64,000 nucleotides of DNA from Mycolicibacterium boenickei. GTDB taxonomy: Bacteria > Actinomycetota > Actinomycetes > Mycobacteriales > Mycobacteriaceae. The stretch is taken from positions 4,278,001-4,342,000 of the forward strand of contig NZ_AP022579.1 of the NCBI RefSeq assembly GCF_010731295.1. The letters run 5' to 3'. This document shows, one piece after another, positions 36,683 through 45,421 of this stretch (the first letter of the stretch is position 1; each line of letters starts with the position of its first letter). The notes below the pieces were generated by a model that saw nothing but the letters and a program-made list of their open reading frames with translations, was not told the origin of the DNA and searched no databases. The position numbers were made by a program, and so were the translations under genes.

Positions 36683-38734
36683 ATGTCCAGCCCATCAACC
36701 ACCGCCGAGCAGGCCTCGGGCGCGGCGCTGCTGAGCGTGCGCAGACGCAACCTGGTGTTCGTCGCCGTTCTGCTCGGCATGCTGCTGGCCTCGCTCAACC
36801 AGACCATCGTCGCCACCGCGCTCCCGACGGTGGTGGCGGATCTCGGCGGCGCCGGCCATCAGGCGTGGGTGGTGACGAGCTACCTGCTCGCCTCCACGGT
36901 CGTCACCGCGGTGGTCGGGAAGGTCGGCGACATCTTCGGCCGCAAAGTCGTGTACCAGGCCGCGGTCCTGTGTTTTCTCGTCGGATCGGTCCTCAGCGGC
37001 CTGTCCGGTTCGATGGTCATGCTGGTGGCCGCGCGAGCCCTGCAGGGCATCGGTGGCGGCGCGATCATGGTGACCTCCTCGGCCCTCATCGCCGAGGTGA
37101 TCCCACTGCGAGACCGCGGGCGGTACCAGGGTGCGCTCGGGGCGGTATTCGGTGTCACGACCGTGGCGGGTCCGCTGCTCGGCGGCTTCGTCACCGATCA
37201 CCTCGGCTGGCGATGGGCGTTCTGGCTCAGCATCCCGGTCGGCCTGGTCGTGCTCGTGGTCGCGGCCGCCACCATCCCGGCGCTGACGTCCCGGCCGAGC
37301 CGTCCGGTGATCGATTACGCCGGAATCGTCTGGGTCGGAATCGGGGCGTCCGGTCTGACCCTGGCCACCAGCCTCGGCGGCGAGCTGGCTTGGACGTCGC
37401 CGACCATCATCGGTCTGGTCGTCGGGTCGATCCTGGCCCTGGCGATGTTCGTGCGGGCGGAAACCGAGGCGGCCGAACCGATTCTGCCCATGCGGCTGTT
37501 CCGGAACCCTGTGTTCACCATGTGCTGCGTGCTGTCGTTGGTGGTCGGCTTCGCGATGCTCGGTGCGCTGACGTTCATGCCCACCTTCATGCAGTTCGTC
37601 GACGGCGTCTCGCCGTCGGAATCCGGGCTGCGGACGATGCCGATGGTGCTCGGGCTGCTGATCACCTCGACCGTCAGCGGCAGTCTGGTGGGCCGCACCG
37701 GGCGCTACAAGATCTATCCGGTCGCGGGCACGGCGATCATGCTCGTGGGCTTCGTGCTGCTGTCGCGGATGAATGCCGCGACACCGATCCCGCTGCAATC
37801 GCTGTATCTGCTGATCCTCGGCGCCGGTATCGGCATGTGCATGCAGGTGCTCGTGCTCATCGTGCAGAACACGTCCGATTTCTCGGATCTGGGCGTCGCG
37901 ACGTCCGGGGTGACGTTCTTCCGGACCATCGGGAGTTCGTTCGGTGCCGCCATTTTCGGCTCACTGTTCGCCGGATTCCTCTCGGACCGGCTGCCGGGGG
38001 CACTCGCCGCGAGCGGGGCTCCGCCCGCCGCGGGTGCGTCGCCCAAGGCCCTGCACGAGCTGCCGCCGGAAGTCGCCGCACCGATCGTGACCGCCTACTC
38101 CGATGCGTTGGACCTGGTGTTCCTGTGCGCCGCGCCGGTGGCGCTCATCGGCTTGATCGTGGCGCTGTTCCTCAAGGAGGTGCCGTTGGTCGAGGCGGAG
38201 GCGGCCGTCGACCTCGGCGAAGGTTTCGGCATGCCGAGCGCGGAATCCTCGGATCAGGTGCTGGAGACGGTGGTCAGCCGCTTGATGCGCAGCTCGCCGG
38301 AGGTCAGGCTGCGTAGCGTCGCCGGAACGGCGGGATGCGAGTTGGACGTGGCCGGGCTGTGGGCTCTGCTCAAGATCTACCGGCACGGCCAGATATTCGG
38401 CTCCGCGCGCCTGACGGAGATCGCTGATCGGCTTGTCGTGCCCTACGAAGTGCTCGAGCCGACCTTCAACCGCCTGGTACAGGACGGATATGTGTTGCGT
38501 ACCGGGGACAGCCTGTGGCTGACCCAGCGCGGGGTCCGCCAGGTCGACGGTGTGTCCGCGGCGCTGGTCGGGCGGATCGTCGACAAGCTGGGCGAATCGC
38601 CGTCCTTCGAGGGGCGCCCGGACCGGGCCCAGGTGGAGGCCGCCCTGGAGCGCATCGCCCACCGGGTCGTGGTGCAGCGGGACTGGGGTGACGACCGGGA
38701 GGCGGAACTGACCAGCTCGGGAACCAAAAACTAG
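36683..38734 (+). CDS. MFS drug/proton antiporter (DHA2, 14-helix) with C-terminal winged-helix extension
   Basis: A 683-residue transporter. Residues about 20-515 carry 14 membrane helices with the DHA2 motifs LASLNQTIVATALPTVVADLGG and GKVGDIFGRKVVYQAAV (motif A), and RALQGIGGGAIMVTSSALIAEVIPLRDRGRYQG (motif B/C). Residues about 530-683 form a soluble domain: GLWALLKIYRHGQIFGSARLTEIADRLVVPYEVLEPTFNRLVQDGYVLRTGDSLWLTQRG reads as a winged helix, ending in a charged tail. Family length is usually about 500, so this extension is an added module. The same position and length recall Rv1877. The 3' end carries a KstR-like operator for the next gene. Confidence 0.9.
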   Translation: MSSPSTTAEQASGAALLSVRRRNLVFVAVLLGMLLASLNQTIVATALPTVVADLGGAGHQAWVVTSYLLASTVVTAVVGKVGDIFGRKVVYQAAVLCFLVGSVLSGLSGSMVMLVAARALQGIGGGAIMVTSSALIAEVIPLRDRGRYQGALGAVFGVTTVAGPLLGGFVTDHLGWRWAFWLSIPVGLVVLVVAAATIPALTSRPSRPVIDYAGIVWVGIGASGLTLATSLGGELAWTSPTIIGLVVGSILALAMFVRAETEAAEPILPMRLFRNPVFTMCCVLSLVVGFAMLGALTFMPTFMQFVDGVSPSESGLRTMPMVLGLLITSTVSGSLVGRTGRYKIYPVAGTAIMLVGFVLLSRMNAATPIPLQSLYLLILGAGIGMCMQVLVLIVQNTSDFSDLGVATSGVTFFRTIGSSFGAAIFGSLFAGFLSDRLPGALAASGAPPAAGASPKALHELPPEVAAPIVTAYSDALDLVFLCAAPVALIGLIVALFLKEVPLVEAEAAVDLGEGFGMPSAESSDQVLETVVSRLMRSSPEVRLRSVAGTAGCELDVAGLWALLKIYRHGQIFGSARLTEIADRLVVPYEVLEPTFNRLVQDGYVLRTGDSLWLTQRGVRQVDGVSAALVGRIVDKLGESPSFEGRPDRAQVEAALERIAHRVVVQRDWGDDREAELTSSGTKN

Positions 38735-38745
38735 AACTTGTTCCA
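38732..38745. promoter_or_regulatory. KstR-like operator upstream of carboxymuconolactone decarboxylase-like gene
   Basis: TAGAACTTGTTCCA satisfies all fixed positions of TnnAACnnGTTnnA, within the extended form AAACTAGAAC. It overlaps the stop codon of the MFS gene and ends 31 bp before the start at 38777. Third such site in this part of the window. Confidence 0.7.
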
Positions 38746-38776
38746 GAATGGTCGACGCGCGCGTACGATTCGGCCC

Positions 38777-39259
38777 ATGAGCCGTATCGGAGAATTTCCC
38801 GACGACGACGTGGCCGGCTGGATCCTCAGGTCTCCCGAGATCGGCACCGCCATGGCCAACTACACGAACGCGGTGTACACCAAGGGGCGGTTGCCGTTGC
38901 GGGTGCGCGAGCTGGCCCGGATGGTGATCGCGCTCGACAACGAATGCGTGGTGTGCCAGAACACCCGCGACTCGGACGGAGCCGCGGCCGGGGTGGACGA
39001 GGATCTCTACGATCACGCCGCCGAGTGGCGGACCTGGCCGGGCTACAGCCCGCAGGAGCGCATCGCCGCCGAGTTCGCCGAGCGCTTCGCGAGCGATCAC
39101 ACCGGACTGCGTGACGACGAGGACTTCTGGGAGCGGGCCGGCGAGCAGTTCGACGCCGAACTGCTGACGGACCTGGCGTTGTCGTGTGCCATGTGGCTCG
39201 GAATGGGCCGGATGCTGCGCACCCTCGACATCGGCCAAACCTGCAAGATCACGCTCTAG
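38777..39259 (+). CDS. Carboxymuconolactone decarboxylase/AhpD-like protein
   Basis: A 160-residue helical protein: RVRELARMVIALDNECVVCQNTRDSDG carries the CxxC (VVC.. as CVVC) typical of CMD/AhpD-like peroxidoreductases, with a following H in ITY-DHAAEW. Members act as thiol peroxidase adaptors or decarboxylases in aromatic or steroid breakdown. The frame upstream of the ATG at 38777 is not supported; the operator overlies the leader, so the gene is likely controlled by KstR. Confidence 0.87.
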   Translation: MSRIGEFPDDDVAGWILRSPEIGTAMANYTNAVYTKGRLPLRVRELARMVIALDNECVVCQNTRDSDGAAAGVDEDLYDHAAEWRTWPGYSPQERIAAEFAERFASDHTGLRDDEDFWERAGEQFDAELLTDLALSCAMWLGMGRMLRTLDIGQTCKITL

Positions 39260-39288
39260 CGCACCGCGCCTCGGCGCACAATGAGGTT

Positions 39289-40659
39289 GTGACAGCTGGA
39301 TCACCAGGACCGGCGAAACCCCTGGCTGCGGCCGCCATCGCGCAGCTGGAATCCGACGGTGTCGCGACGCTGATCGGCACGGTGGTCAGCCCGGCCGGGC
39401 TGACCCACGCGAAAACCGTTCCGCTGCGCCGGATGGGGATCTTCGCCGATCCCGGTCTGGGCGCCAGCCCGGTCTTCCACGCGTTCACCATCGACCAGAC
39501 CGGGATCGCGATGGGTGGGGACATCGGCGTCGTGGGGGATCAGCGGATCCGGATCGACCTCGGCGCGTTGCGGATCCTCGGCGACGGATTGGCTTGGGCG
39601 CCAGCGACTTTCCACAACCAGGATGGTTCCGCGGATCCGTATTGCAGCCGCGGCGTGCTGCAGCGGGTACAGGACCGGCTGGCGGCCGCCGACCTGACCG
39701 CCCTCGTCGGCCATGAGGTGGAGTTCGTCCTCGTCGGGCCGGACGGGAGCCGGCTCCCGTCACTGCTGTGGGCGCAGTACGGGTTGGCCGGGGTGCTCGA
39801 ATTCGAGGGTTTCGTCCGCGATGTCACCGATGCGGCCAACGGGTCCGGCGTGGCCATCGAGCAGTTCCATCCCGAGTACGGGTCCAACCAGTTCGAGATC
39901 TCGCTGGCGCCACTGCCGCCGGTGGCGGCCGCGGACCAGCTGGTACTCATGCGGATCATCGCGGCCCGGGTCGCCCGGCGATACGGATTCCGGGTCAGCC
40001 TGTCTCCGTTGCCGTTTGCCACCGGCGTGGGTTCTGGTGCCCATCAACATTTTTCGCTGAGCCGCTCAGGTGTGCCGCTGTTCTCCGGCGGAATTGGGAC
40101 GCGGGGAATGACGCCGGAGGGGGAGTCCGCGCTGGCCGGGGTGCTCGCCGGGCTCCCCGCCGCCCAGGGCGTGCTGTGCGGATCGGTGCTGTCCGGGCTG
40201 CGGATCCAGCCGGGATACTGGGCAGGTGCCTACAACTGCTGGGGCACCGAGAACCGGGAAGCCGCCGTACGTTTCCTCATCGGCGGTCCGAGCAACCCCT
40301 ACGGCGCCAATGTCGAGGTCAAGGTCATCGACCCGTCGGCCAACCCGTACCTGGCGACGGCGACCATCCTGGGGCTGGCCCAGCACGGGATCAGCCAGAG
40401 CCTGGCGTTGGGACCCGAGGTCGTCGTCGACCCGGCCTCCCTGACCGATGCCCAGCAGGCCGGCGACGGCATCGTGCGGTTGCCCAACCGTCAGGCCGAC
40501 AACCTTGCCGCCCTGGATGCTTCGGCGCTGATCCGGGAGATACTCGGCGATCAGCCCGTGGACGCGGTGCTCGCGGTCCGCAAGTACGAGCAGGACAACT
40601 TCGGCGATCTGGACGCCGAGCAGCTCACGGAGCGGTTCCGCATGGCCTGGAGTCTGTGA
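39289..40659 (+). CDS. glnA3: Glutamine synthetase-like ligase GlnA3
   Basis: A 456-residue GS-fold protein (GTG start 39289, 29 bp after the preceding stop). Kept GS features: VGHEVEFVLV (Glu-x-Glu metal ligands), EYGSNQFEISLAP, GSGAHQHFSL (metal His) and NVEVKVIDPSANPYLA. The ammonium/adenylylation-site residues of true glutamine synthetase are not obvious, and the glutamate-binding loop LRIQPGYWAG differs from YKRLVPG. In Streptomyces GlnA3 gamma-glutamylates polyamines; the same may hold here, which the agmatinase at 57 kb would fit. Order next to the MFS pump and bfrA matches Rv1876-Rv1878 from memory. Confidence 0.88.
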   Translation: MTAGSPGPAKPLAAAAIAQLESDGVATLIGTVVSPAGLTHAKTVPLRRMGIFADPGLGASPVFHAFTIDQTGIAMGGDIGVVGDQRIRIDLGALRILGDGLAWAPATFHNQDGSADPYCSRGVLQRVQDRLAAADLTALVGHEVEFVLVGPDGSRLPSLLWAQYGLAGVLEFEGFVRDVTDAANGSGVAIEQFHPEYGSNQFEISLAPLPPVAAADQLVLMRIIAARVARRYGFRVSLSPLPFATGVGSGAHQHFSLSRSGVPLFSGGIGTRGMTPEGESALAGVLAGLPAAQGVLCGSVLSGLRIQPGYWAGAYNCWGTENREAAVRFLIGGPSNPYGANVEVKVIDPSANPYLATATILGLAQHGISQSLALGPEVVVDPASLTDAQQAGDGIVRLPNRQADNLAALDASALIREILGDQPVDAVLAVRKYEQDNFGDLDAEQLTERFRMAWSL

Positions 40660-40714
40660 GTGCGCGTGCGTATGTGAGCGTTTGGGTGGTGTCCGCGCCG
40701 GCAATACCGATCCG

Positions 40715-41080
40715 ATGATCGGAACACTTCGCTCCATCGTGCTGGACTGCCGGGATCCACGGGCCCTTGCCTCGTTCTACGCCGAGATGCTCGGCGGAGA
40801 CTTCACGACCGAGGATGACACCTGGGTGGTCGTGACGGATCCGGCCGGGCGACGGGTGGCGTGTCAGTACTCACCGCAACACGAGCCTCCGGATTTCCCG
40901 GATCCGCGGGGATCTCAGCAGCTCCACCTGGACATCCAGGTCGAGGATCCGGACCTGGCCCAGCGTCAGGTGCTGGCGCTGGGCGCCACCCGGGTCACCG
41001 ATGCCGTTGGCGAGCAATACTTCCGGGTGTTCCGGGATCCGGCCGGCCACCCGTTCTGCCTGGTCTGGGGTATCGGCTAG
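40715..41080 (+). CDS. VOC (glyoxalase/bleomycin-resistance) family protein
   Basis: A 121-residue protein of two babbb modules: MIGTLRSIVLDCRDPRALASFYAEMLGG and PDLAQRQVLALGATRV...YFRVFRDPAGHPFCLVW, the standard glyoxalase-like fold. The metal-ligand pattern cannot be assigned fully. Frame extends upstream to 40682 without support. It lies 55 bp after glnA3 and its end is 4 bp from the convergent SnoaL-like gene. Confidence 0.88.
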   Translation: MIGTLRSIVLDCRDPRALASFYAEMLGGDFTTEDDTWVVVTDPAGRRVACQYSPQHEPPDFPDPRGSQQLHLDIQVEDPDLAQRQVLALGATRVTDAVGEQYFRVFRDPAGHPFCLVWGIG

Positions 41081-41084
41081 TCGG

Positions 41085-41543
41085 TCACACCAGACCGGTG
41101 GCGTCGAACACCCAGGACATGTCGGCGGTGGCGAAGTTCTCCAGCCAGTCCGGCGGGGCGTGGTTGGCCAGCGCACCCATGTCCCAGTAGTCCTTCCACA
41201 GGGTCACCTTGCCGTTCTCGACCCGGTGGACGGTGACGAACTTCAGCACCGCGGATTCGCCACTGGCCCAATGCCATTCCTCGTGATGCTCGTACATGGC
41301 GTCAAGGCCGTTGTCGACCAGCAGGCCGGGAAAGTTCTCGTAGGATGCCAGCGGTTCGAGGCCGATCTTGAGGCGCTTGACGATGTCCTCGGGGCCCTTG
41401 GCGGCAGCGGCGGGACCCACCGGCATGTCGAGGTAGATGCAGTCGTCCGACAGGTACGTCTTGAGCAGTTCCCAGTCGCGTTCCGACAGCGCCTTCCACA
41501 TGCCGTGGACGGTTTCCTCGATCGACACGTCTTCAACGGACAC
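41085..41543 (-). CDS. SnoaL-like/limonene-epoxide-hydrolase-like protein
   Basis: A 152-residue NTF2-fold protein: MSVEDVSIEETVHGMWKALSERDWELLKTYLSDDCIYLDMPVGPAA and LKFVTVHRVENGKVTLWKDYWDMGAL are the pattern of limonene-1,2-epoxide hydrolase-like domains. The characteristic Asp-Arg-Asp catalytic triad is only partly recognisable, so it may be an isomerase or binding protein. GTG 41543 overlaps the 3' end of the amidohydrolase gene by 11 bp, so both are co-translated. Confidence 0.82.
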   Translation of the reverse strand: MSVEDVSIEETVHGMWKALSERDWELLKTYLSDDCIYLDMPVGPAAAAKGPEDIVKRLKIGLEPLASYENFPGLLVDNGLDAMYEHHEEWHWASGESAVLKFVTVHRVENGKVTLWKDYWDMGALANHAPPDWLENFATADMSWVFDATGLV

Positions 41544-43323
41544 TGGTCAGCTCACTGTCTTCGGCGGAGATGGACGGGGTCTGGTGTGCGGCTCGGAGGA
41601 ACCGGCCGGTGCGCTGCTTGCCGACCAGGTCGGTCAGGCGGCCGTCGGCGAACACCGTACGTCCCCCGACGAGCACGGCGGTGACGGTGTCGTCGTTGCG
41701 GTTCACCATGCGGGACAGCCCGCCGTAGTGGTCGACGGTCTCCTCGGCGTAGGCGTCGAGGGAGTCGTCGAGCCGCTCCGGGTCGATCACCACGACGTCG
41801 GCGCGGTCCCCGATGCGCAGGTGGCCGGCGTCGATCCGGTACCAGTCGGCGAGCTCACCGGTGAGCCGGTGGACGGCCTGTTCGATCGACATGAACGGCG
41901 TGCCCGCCCGCTCGGCGTCGCGGACATGCCGCAGCAGGCGCAGTCCCATGTTGTAGAAAGCCATGTTCCGCAGGTGCGCACCGGCGTCGGAGAACCCGAG
42001 CTGGATACCGGGATCGCGGGCCAGCTTCTTGAGCACCTCGGGCCGGTGGTTGGAGATGGTGGTGCGCCACCGCAGGGCGGTGCCGTGCTCCAGCACCAGA
42101 TCCAGGAAGGCGTCGACGGGATGCAGTTCGCCCCGCTCCTGGCCGACCTGGCCGAACGACTTGCCGACAACGGATTCGTCAGGGCAGGCCACGATTTCGG
42201 CGTCGAAGAAATCCCGGTGCCAGACCCGGACCCCGAACTTGTTGTCGTAGTCCTTGCGGAACTGGCGCCGGTAGGACTCGTCGCGCAGCAGCTCGTTGCG
42301 CTCGACCTCGTCACGGAGGTGCAGAGCCGCTGCGCCGGAACCGAATTCCTCGAACACCACCAGGTCGATACCGTCGGCGTACACCTCGAACGGCACCGGC
42401 AGGTGCTGCCACCGGAAGTTCCCCCCGAGCTTGTTCACCAGCCGGGCCACCGGACCCATGATCATGATCGAGTACGGGTTGGCCTTGATGTCCGCGGCCG
42501 AGAGCAGGCTGGTCTTCAGGTTGTTGCGGAACAGCCCGAGCGACTGAGCCAGCTGAGAGACGAGGTTCAGTGGATTCTGGATGTCCGGCCCGGACTGCAG
42601 GACCCGGCCCGAGCGACGCAGCATCGATTTGAGGCGGCGCAGTTCACGCGGTTTGGCGTAGGTCGAGGGCAGGGTGCGGGACCGGCAGGTGTCGCCGTCG
42701 ATCTTGTCGAAAAGCAACTGCTGGGAAGACATTCCGACGAATCCGGCGTCAAGGGCCTCTTTGAGCATCTGCTCCATGCGAGCCTGCTCTGAGGCCGTCG
42801 GCCGCTCGTCGTCGCGGGTGGCGCGGTCGAGTCCCATCACCGCCGTACGCATGTCGGAATGCCCGATGAAGGCGGCGATGTTGGGGCCGAGTGGCAGGCT
42901 CTCCAGCGCCGTCACGTATCCGTTGCAGTCGGACCACGTCTTGTTGTCGTCCACTGCGGCGATGACCTGGTCCCGCGGGATCGCCTCGACCCGGCCGAAC
43001 AGGTCCCCGGCGTCGACGCCGCCGACGTGCACGGTCGACAGCGAGCAGGAACCGAGCATCGCGGTGGTCACGCCGTGGCGCAGCGACTCCGACAGCGACG
43101 GCCCGTTGAGTACCTCGACGTCGTAGTGCGTGTGGATGTCCAGCATGCCGGGTAGAACCCACTTGCCGGTGGCGTCGATGACCTGCAGGCAGTCGGTCTC
43201 ATCGAGGGATTCGGGGGAGACTGCAACCACATGCCCGTCGCGAATGCCGATGTGGCGCACTGCGGAGGGGGCGCCGGTGCCGTCGAACCACCGGCCGTTG
43301 CGAATGATCGTGTCGAAGCTCAC
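41533..43323 (-). CDS. Amidohydrolase (N-acyl-D-amino-acid deacylase-like)
   Basis: A 596-residue metal-dependent hydrolase of the urease/dihydroorotase superfamily. The first metal site is LPGMLDIHTHYD (His-x-His), followed by a long insert, and a late FSDAGAHLRNM contains the conserved Asp. FDTIIRNGRWFDGTGAPSAVRHIGI at the N-terminus and VVVIDPERLDDS near the C-terminus form the small beta domain. D-aminoacylase-type enzymes remove acyl groups from N-acyl-D-amino acids; mycobacterial members are largely uncharacterised. GTG 43323 is the start. The downstream SnoaL-like gene overlaps it. Confidence 0.85.
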   Translation of the reverse strand: MSFDTIIRNGRWFDGTGAPSAVRHIGIRDGHVVAVSPESLDETDCLQVIDATGKWVLPGMLDIHTHYDVEVLNGPSLSESLRHGVTTAMLGSCSLSTVHVGGVDAGDLFGRVEAIPRDQVIAAVDDNKTWSDCNGYVTALESLPLGPNIAAFIGHSDMRTAVMGLDRATRDDERPTASEQARMEQMLKEALDAGFVGMSSQQLLFDKIDGDTCRSRTLPSTYAKPRELRRLKSMLRRSGRVLQSGPDIQNPLNLVSQLAQSLGLFRNNLKTSLLSAADIKANPYSIMIMGPVARLVNKLGGNFRWQHLPVPFEVYADGIDLVVFEEFGSGAAALHLRDEVERNELLRDESYRRQFRKDYDNKFGVRVWHRDFFDAEIVACPDESVVGKSFGQVGQERGELHPVDAFLDLVLEHGTALRWRTTISNHRPEVLKKLARDPGIQLGFSDAGAHLRNMAFYNMGLRLLRHVRDAERAGTPFMSIEQAVHRLTGELADWYRIDAGHLRIGDRADVVVIDPERLDDSLDAYAEETVDHYGGLSRMVNRNDDTVTAVLVGGRTVFADGRLTDLVGKQRTGRFLRAAHQTPSISAEDSELTSVR

Positions 43324-43423
43324 TCAGCCATAGAACAGGCCCGGTCGCGCCAGTGTCAATGAAAATGGTGAACAGATTTGAAAAAATGTCTACTGGGTGG
43401 GATGGAGGCCGACTCACCTGGGG

Positions 43424-44350
43424 TTATAGCGGCGCCCAGGCGTCCGGTACCCGCCCGTCGAGGTCGCTGAAGCCGTAGTGGCGAGCGAGAGCGGCCGAGC
43501 TGACGGACTGCTGGTTCCAGCGCGCCCGATCCGGGTCGGCGGCCACCGCGGCGACGCCGCGACCGACGAATCTGGGGGATTCGGACTCGGCGAATCCCGG
43601 CGGCGCCGCCGGGTAGCCGTCGGTGCGAGCCAGATCGAGGGCCGACCGCCAGTTGGCCTCGCTGACGCCGTAGTTGTCGAGCATCATCTCCGAGCGCAGC
43701 CAGCCCGGCGTGATCGAGACCGCGGTGGCGCCGAACGCCGCGAGTTCGTGTCCGTGGCTGAAGGCCAACCGGTTCACCGCCGTCTTCACCAGATCGTAGA
43801 ACACCGAAAGTCTCGGGTTATCGGCATTGAATTCTGTTGTTCCATCGGTGATCTCGACCAGCAGACCGCCGGGTCGGTCGGCGAGCAGTGGCAGGATGCA
43901 GTGCGAGGTGATCAGGTGCGTGTCGAGTCCGAGCCTCAGCATCCGTAACCCGTCGTCGAGATCGTGCTGCCACATCGGCCGCCCCCAGGTGTCGGGCGGC
44001 CCCTTGAGCACCTCGGCGCCCCAGATGTCGTTGACCAGGATGTCGACGTGTCCGTAGTCGGCCTTGAGCCGTCCGGCCAGCATGCGGACCTGCGTCACAT
44101 CCAGGTGGTCAACCTGAACGGCGACGCCGAACCCGCCCAGTTCCGTGACCAATTCGGCGGTTTCCTCGATGGTTTCGGGCCGGTTGTAGTCGGAGTCGCG
44201 GCTTCCGTACCGGCTGCTGCGCCCCGTACACACGACTGTCGCACCGACTTCACCCAGCGCCGTGGCGATACCCCGCCCCGCGCCGCGGGTGGCACCGGCA
44301 ACCACCGCGATGCGTCCACGCAGCGCGTCCCGGTCGAGTGTCCAGCCCAT
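43424..44350 (-). CDS. Short-chain dehydrogenase/reductase (extended loop type)
   Basis: A 308-residue SDR: AVVAGATRGAGRGIATALGEVGATVVCTGRSSR carries the TGxxxGxG cofactor loop (AGATRGAGRGIA), and the middle has a Rossmann fold with ILVNDIWGAE as the NNAG-like region and a YDLVKTAVN segment that supplies the Tyr-Lys pair. It is longer than usual and contains an insert around SGRDSDYNRPETIEE-like residues 50-70. It is transcribed toward the amidohydrolase gene, 100 bp away, so it may head the same operon. Confidence 0.84.
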   Translation of the reverse strand: MGWTLDRDALRGRIAVVAGATRGAGRGIATALGEVGATVVCTGRSSRYGSRDSDYNRPETIEETAELVTELGGFGVAVQVDHLDVTQVRMLAGRLKADYGHVDILVNDIWGAEVLKGPPDTWGRPMWQHDLDDGLRMLRLGLDTHLITSHCILPLLADRPGGLLVEITDGTTEFNADNPRLSVFYDLVKTAVNRLAFSHGHELAAFGATAVSITPGWLRSEMMLDNYGVSEANWRSALDLARTDGYPAAPPGFAESESPRFVGRGVAAVAADPDRARWNQQSVSSAALARHYGFSDLDGRVPDAWAPL

Positions 44351-44417
44351 CCGATGAGTATCCCGCCGTAGGCAGTTCTATAGCTGTGGTTCGGGATTTC
44401 GGCGCATACTTGCGGAG

Positions 44418-45332
44418 GTGACTCCGCTGCAGCGCTACATCGCCGAGGAAATCGCGACCGACCACCTCGACGGGCTGTTGTCGCGCCGGGAGGCCATGCG
44501 TCGCCTGGGGCTGCTCGGGATCGGCGCCGCCGCGGCGGCCGCTCTGATCACCGCCTGCGGGGAAGCGAAGGAGCCCGCTGCGGGTTCGGCGCCCGGTGCG
44601 GCACCGGAATCGGCCCCGAAGCCGGCTCCGCCGCCCGGGGCCGATGGCGCTGTGGCCACCACCGAGGTGACCTGGACCGGTCCCAGCGGTGAGCTACGGG
44701 GCGCCTGGGCTGCCGCGCCGGAACCCAGGGGTGCCGTGCTGGTGATCCACGAGAACAAGGGACTCACCGACCACATCCGTTCGGTGGCGGGCCGGTTCGC
44801 CGGCATCGGGTATTCGGCGCTGGCGATCGACCTGCTCTCGGCTCAGGGCGGGACCGCCGCGTTCTCCGATCCGGCCGCCGCGACTGCCGCGTTGAGCCGA
44901 ATCGAATCGCCGGAGTTCATCGCCGATCTGAATTCGGGTATCGAGGAACTGCAGCGGAGAGTGCCAGGTCGCAAGGTCGCCGCGGTCGGTTTCTGTATGG
45001 GCGGCGGGCTGGTCTGGCGGCTCCTGGCGGCGGGTACACCCGCGCTGGCCGCCGCGGTGCCGTTCTACGGGCCCGCGCCAGACGCCCCGGATTTCGCAGG
45101 CTCCCGCAATGCCGCGGTGCTGGCCTTTTACGGATCCCTGGATCAGCGGGTCAACGGAGGAGAACCAGTGGTGCGCGCGGCGCTCGAGAAGGCCGGCCTG
45201 GTGCACGAGTTGGTGACCGAACCCGATGCCAACCATGCGTTCTTCAACGACACCGGCGACCGCTACCAGCCCGCTGCCGCGGAAGACGCCTGGCGCCGTA
45301 TCCAGGACTGGTTCGCGAAGCATCTCGCCTGA
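44418..45332 (+). CDS. Exported dienelactone hydrolase family protein (Tat/lipoprotein signal)
   Basis: A 304-residue alpha/beta hydrolase. The N-terminus carries twin arginines (SRREAMRRLG, Arg23-Arg24) and a hydrophobic stretch ending LITAC with Cys47 in a lipobox-like position, so Tat export and lipidation are likely. A Pro/Ala linker (48-80) precedes the catalytic domain with nucleophile Cys193 in GFCMGGG; SLDQR and NHAFF supply the Asp and His. Cytosolic dienelactone hydrolases lack such signals. GTG 44418 follows a GGAG. Confidence 0.86.
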   Translation: MTPLQRYIAEEIATDHLDGLLSRREAMRRLGLLGIGAAAAAALITACGEAKEPAAGSAPGAAPESAPKPAPPPGADGAVATTEVTWTGPSGELRGAWAAAPEPRGAVLVIHENKGLTDHIRSVAGRFAGIGYSALAIDLLSAQGGTAAFSDPAAATAALSRIESPEFIADLNSGIEELQRRVPGRKVAAVGFCMGGGLVWRLLAAGTPALAAAVPFYGPAPDAPDFAGSRNAAVLAFYGSLDQRVNGGEPVVRAALEKAGLVHELVTEPDANHAFFNDTGDRYQPAAAEDAWRRIQDWFAKHLA

Positions 45333-45349
45333 GCCTCGCGCCCGGGCTT

Positions 45350-45367
45350 GTTCAGCGGCTGTTCAGT
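45350..45367 (+). promoter_or_regulatory. Pho-box-like direct repeat before the glycosyltransferase
   Basis: GTTCAGC at 45350 and GTTCAGT at 45361 repeat with an 11-bp period, the spacing of PhoP/RegX3 boxes (GTTCACC-N4 direct repeats), and a third weaker unit GGTTGCA follows in phase at 45372. It starts 72 bp upstream of the glycosyltransferase ATG. Phosphate control via SenX3-RegX3 is inferred from the repeat period and sequence only. Confidence 0.42.
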
Positions 45368-45421
45368 TCTCGGTTGCAGCCTCGTTGTTGACCGCACACG
45401 CGGCCCCGTTCTGATCGTGGC

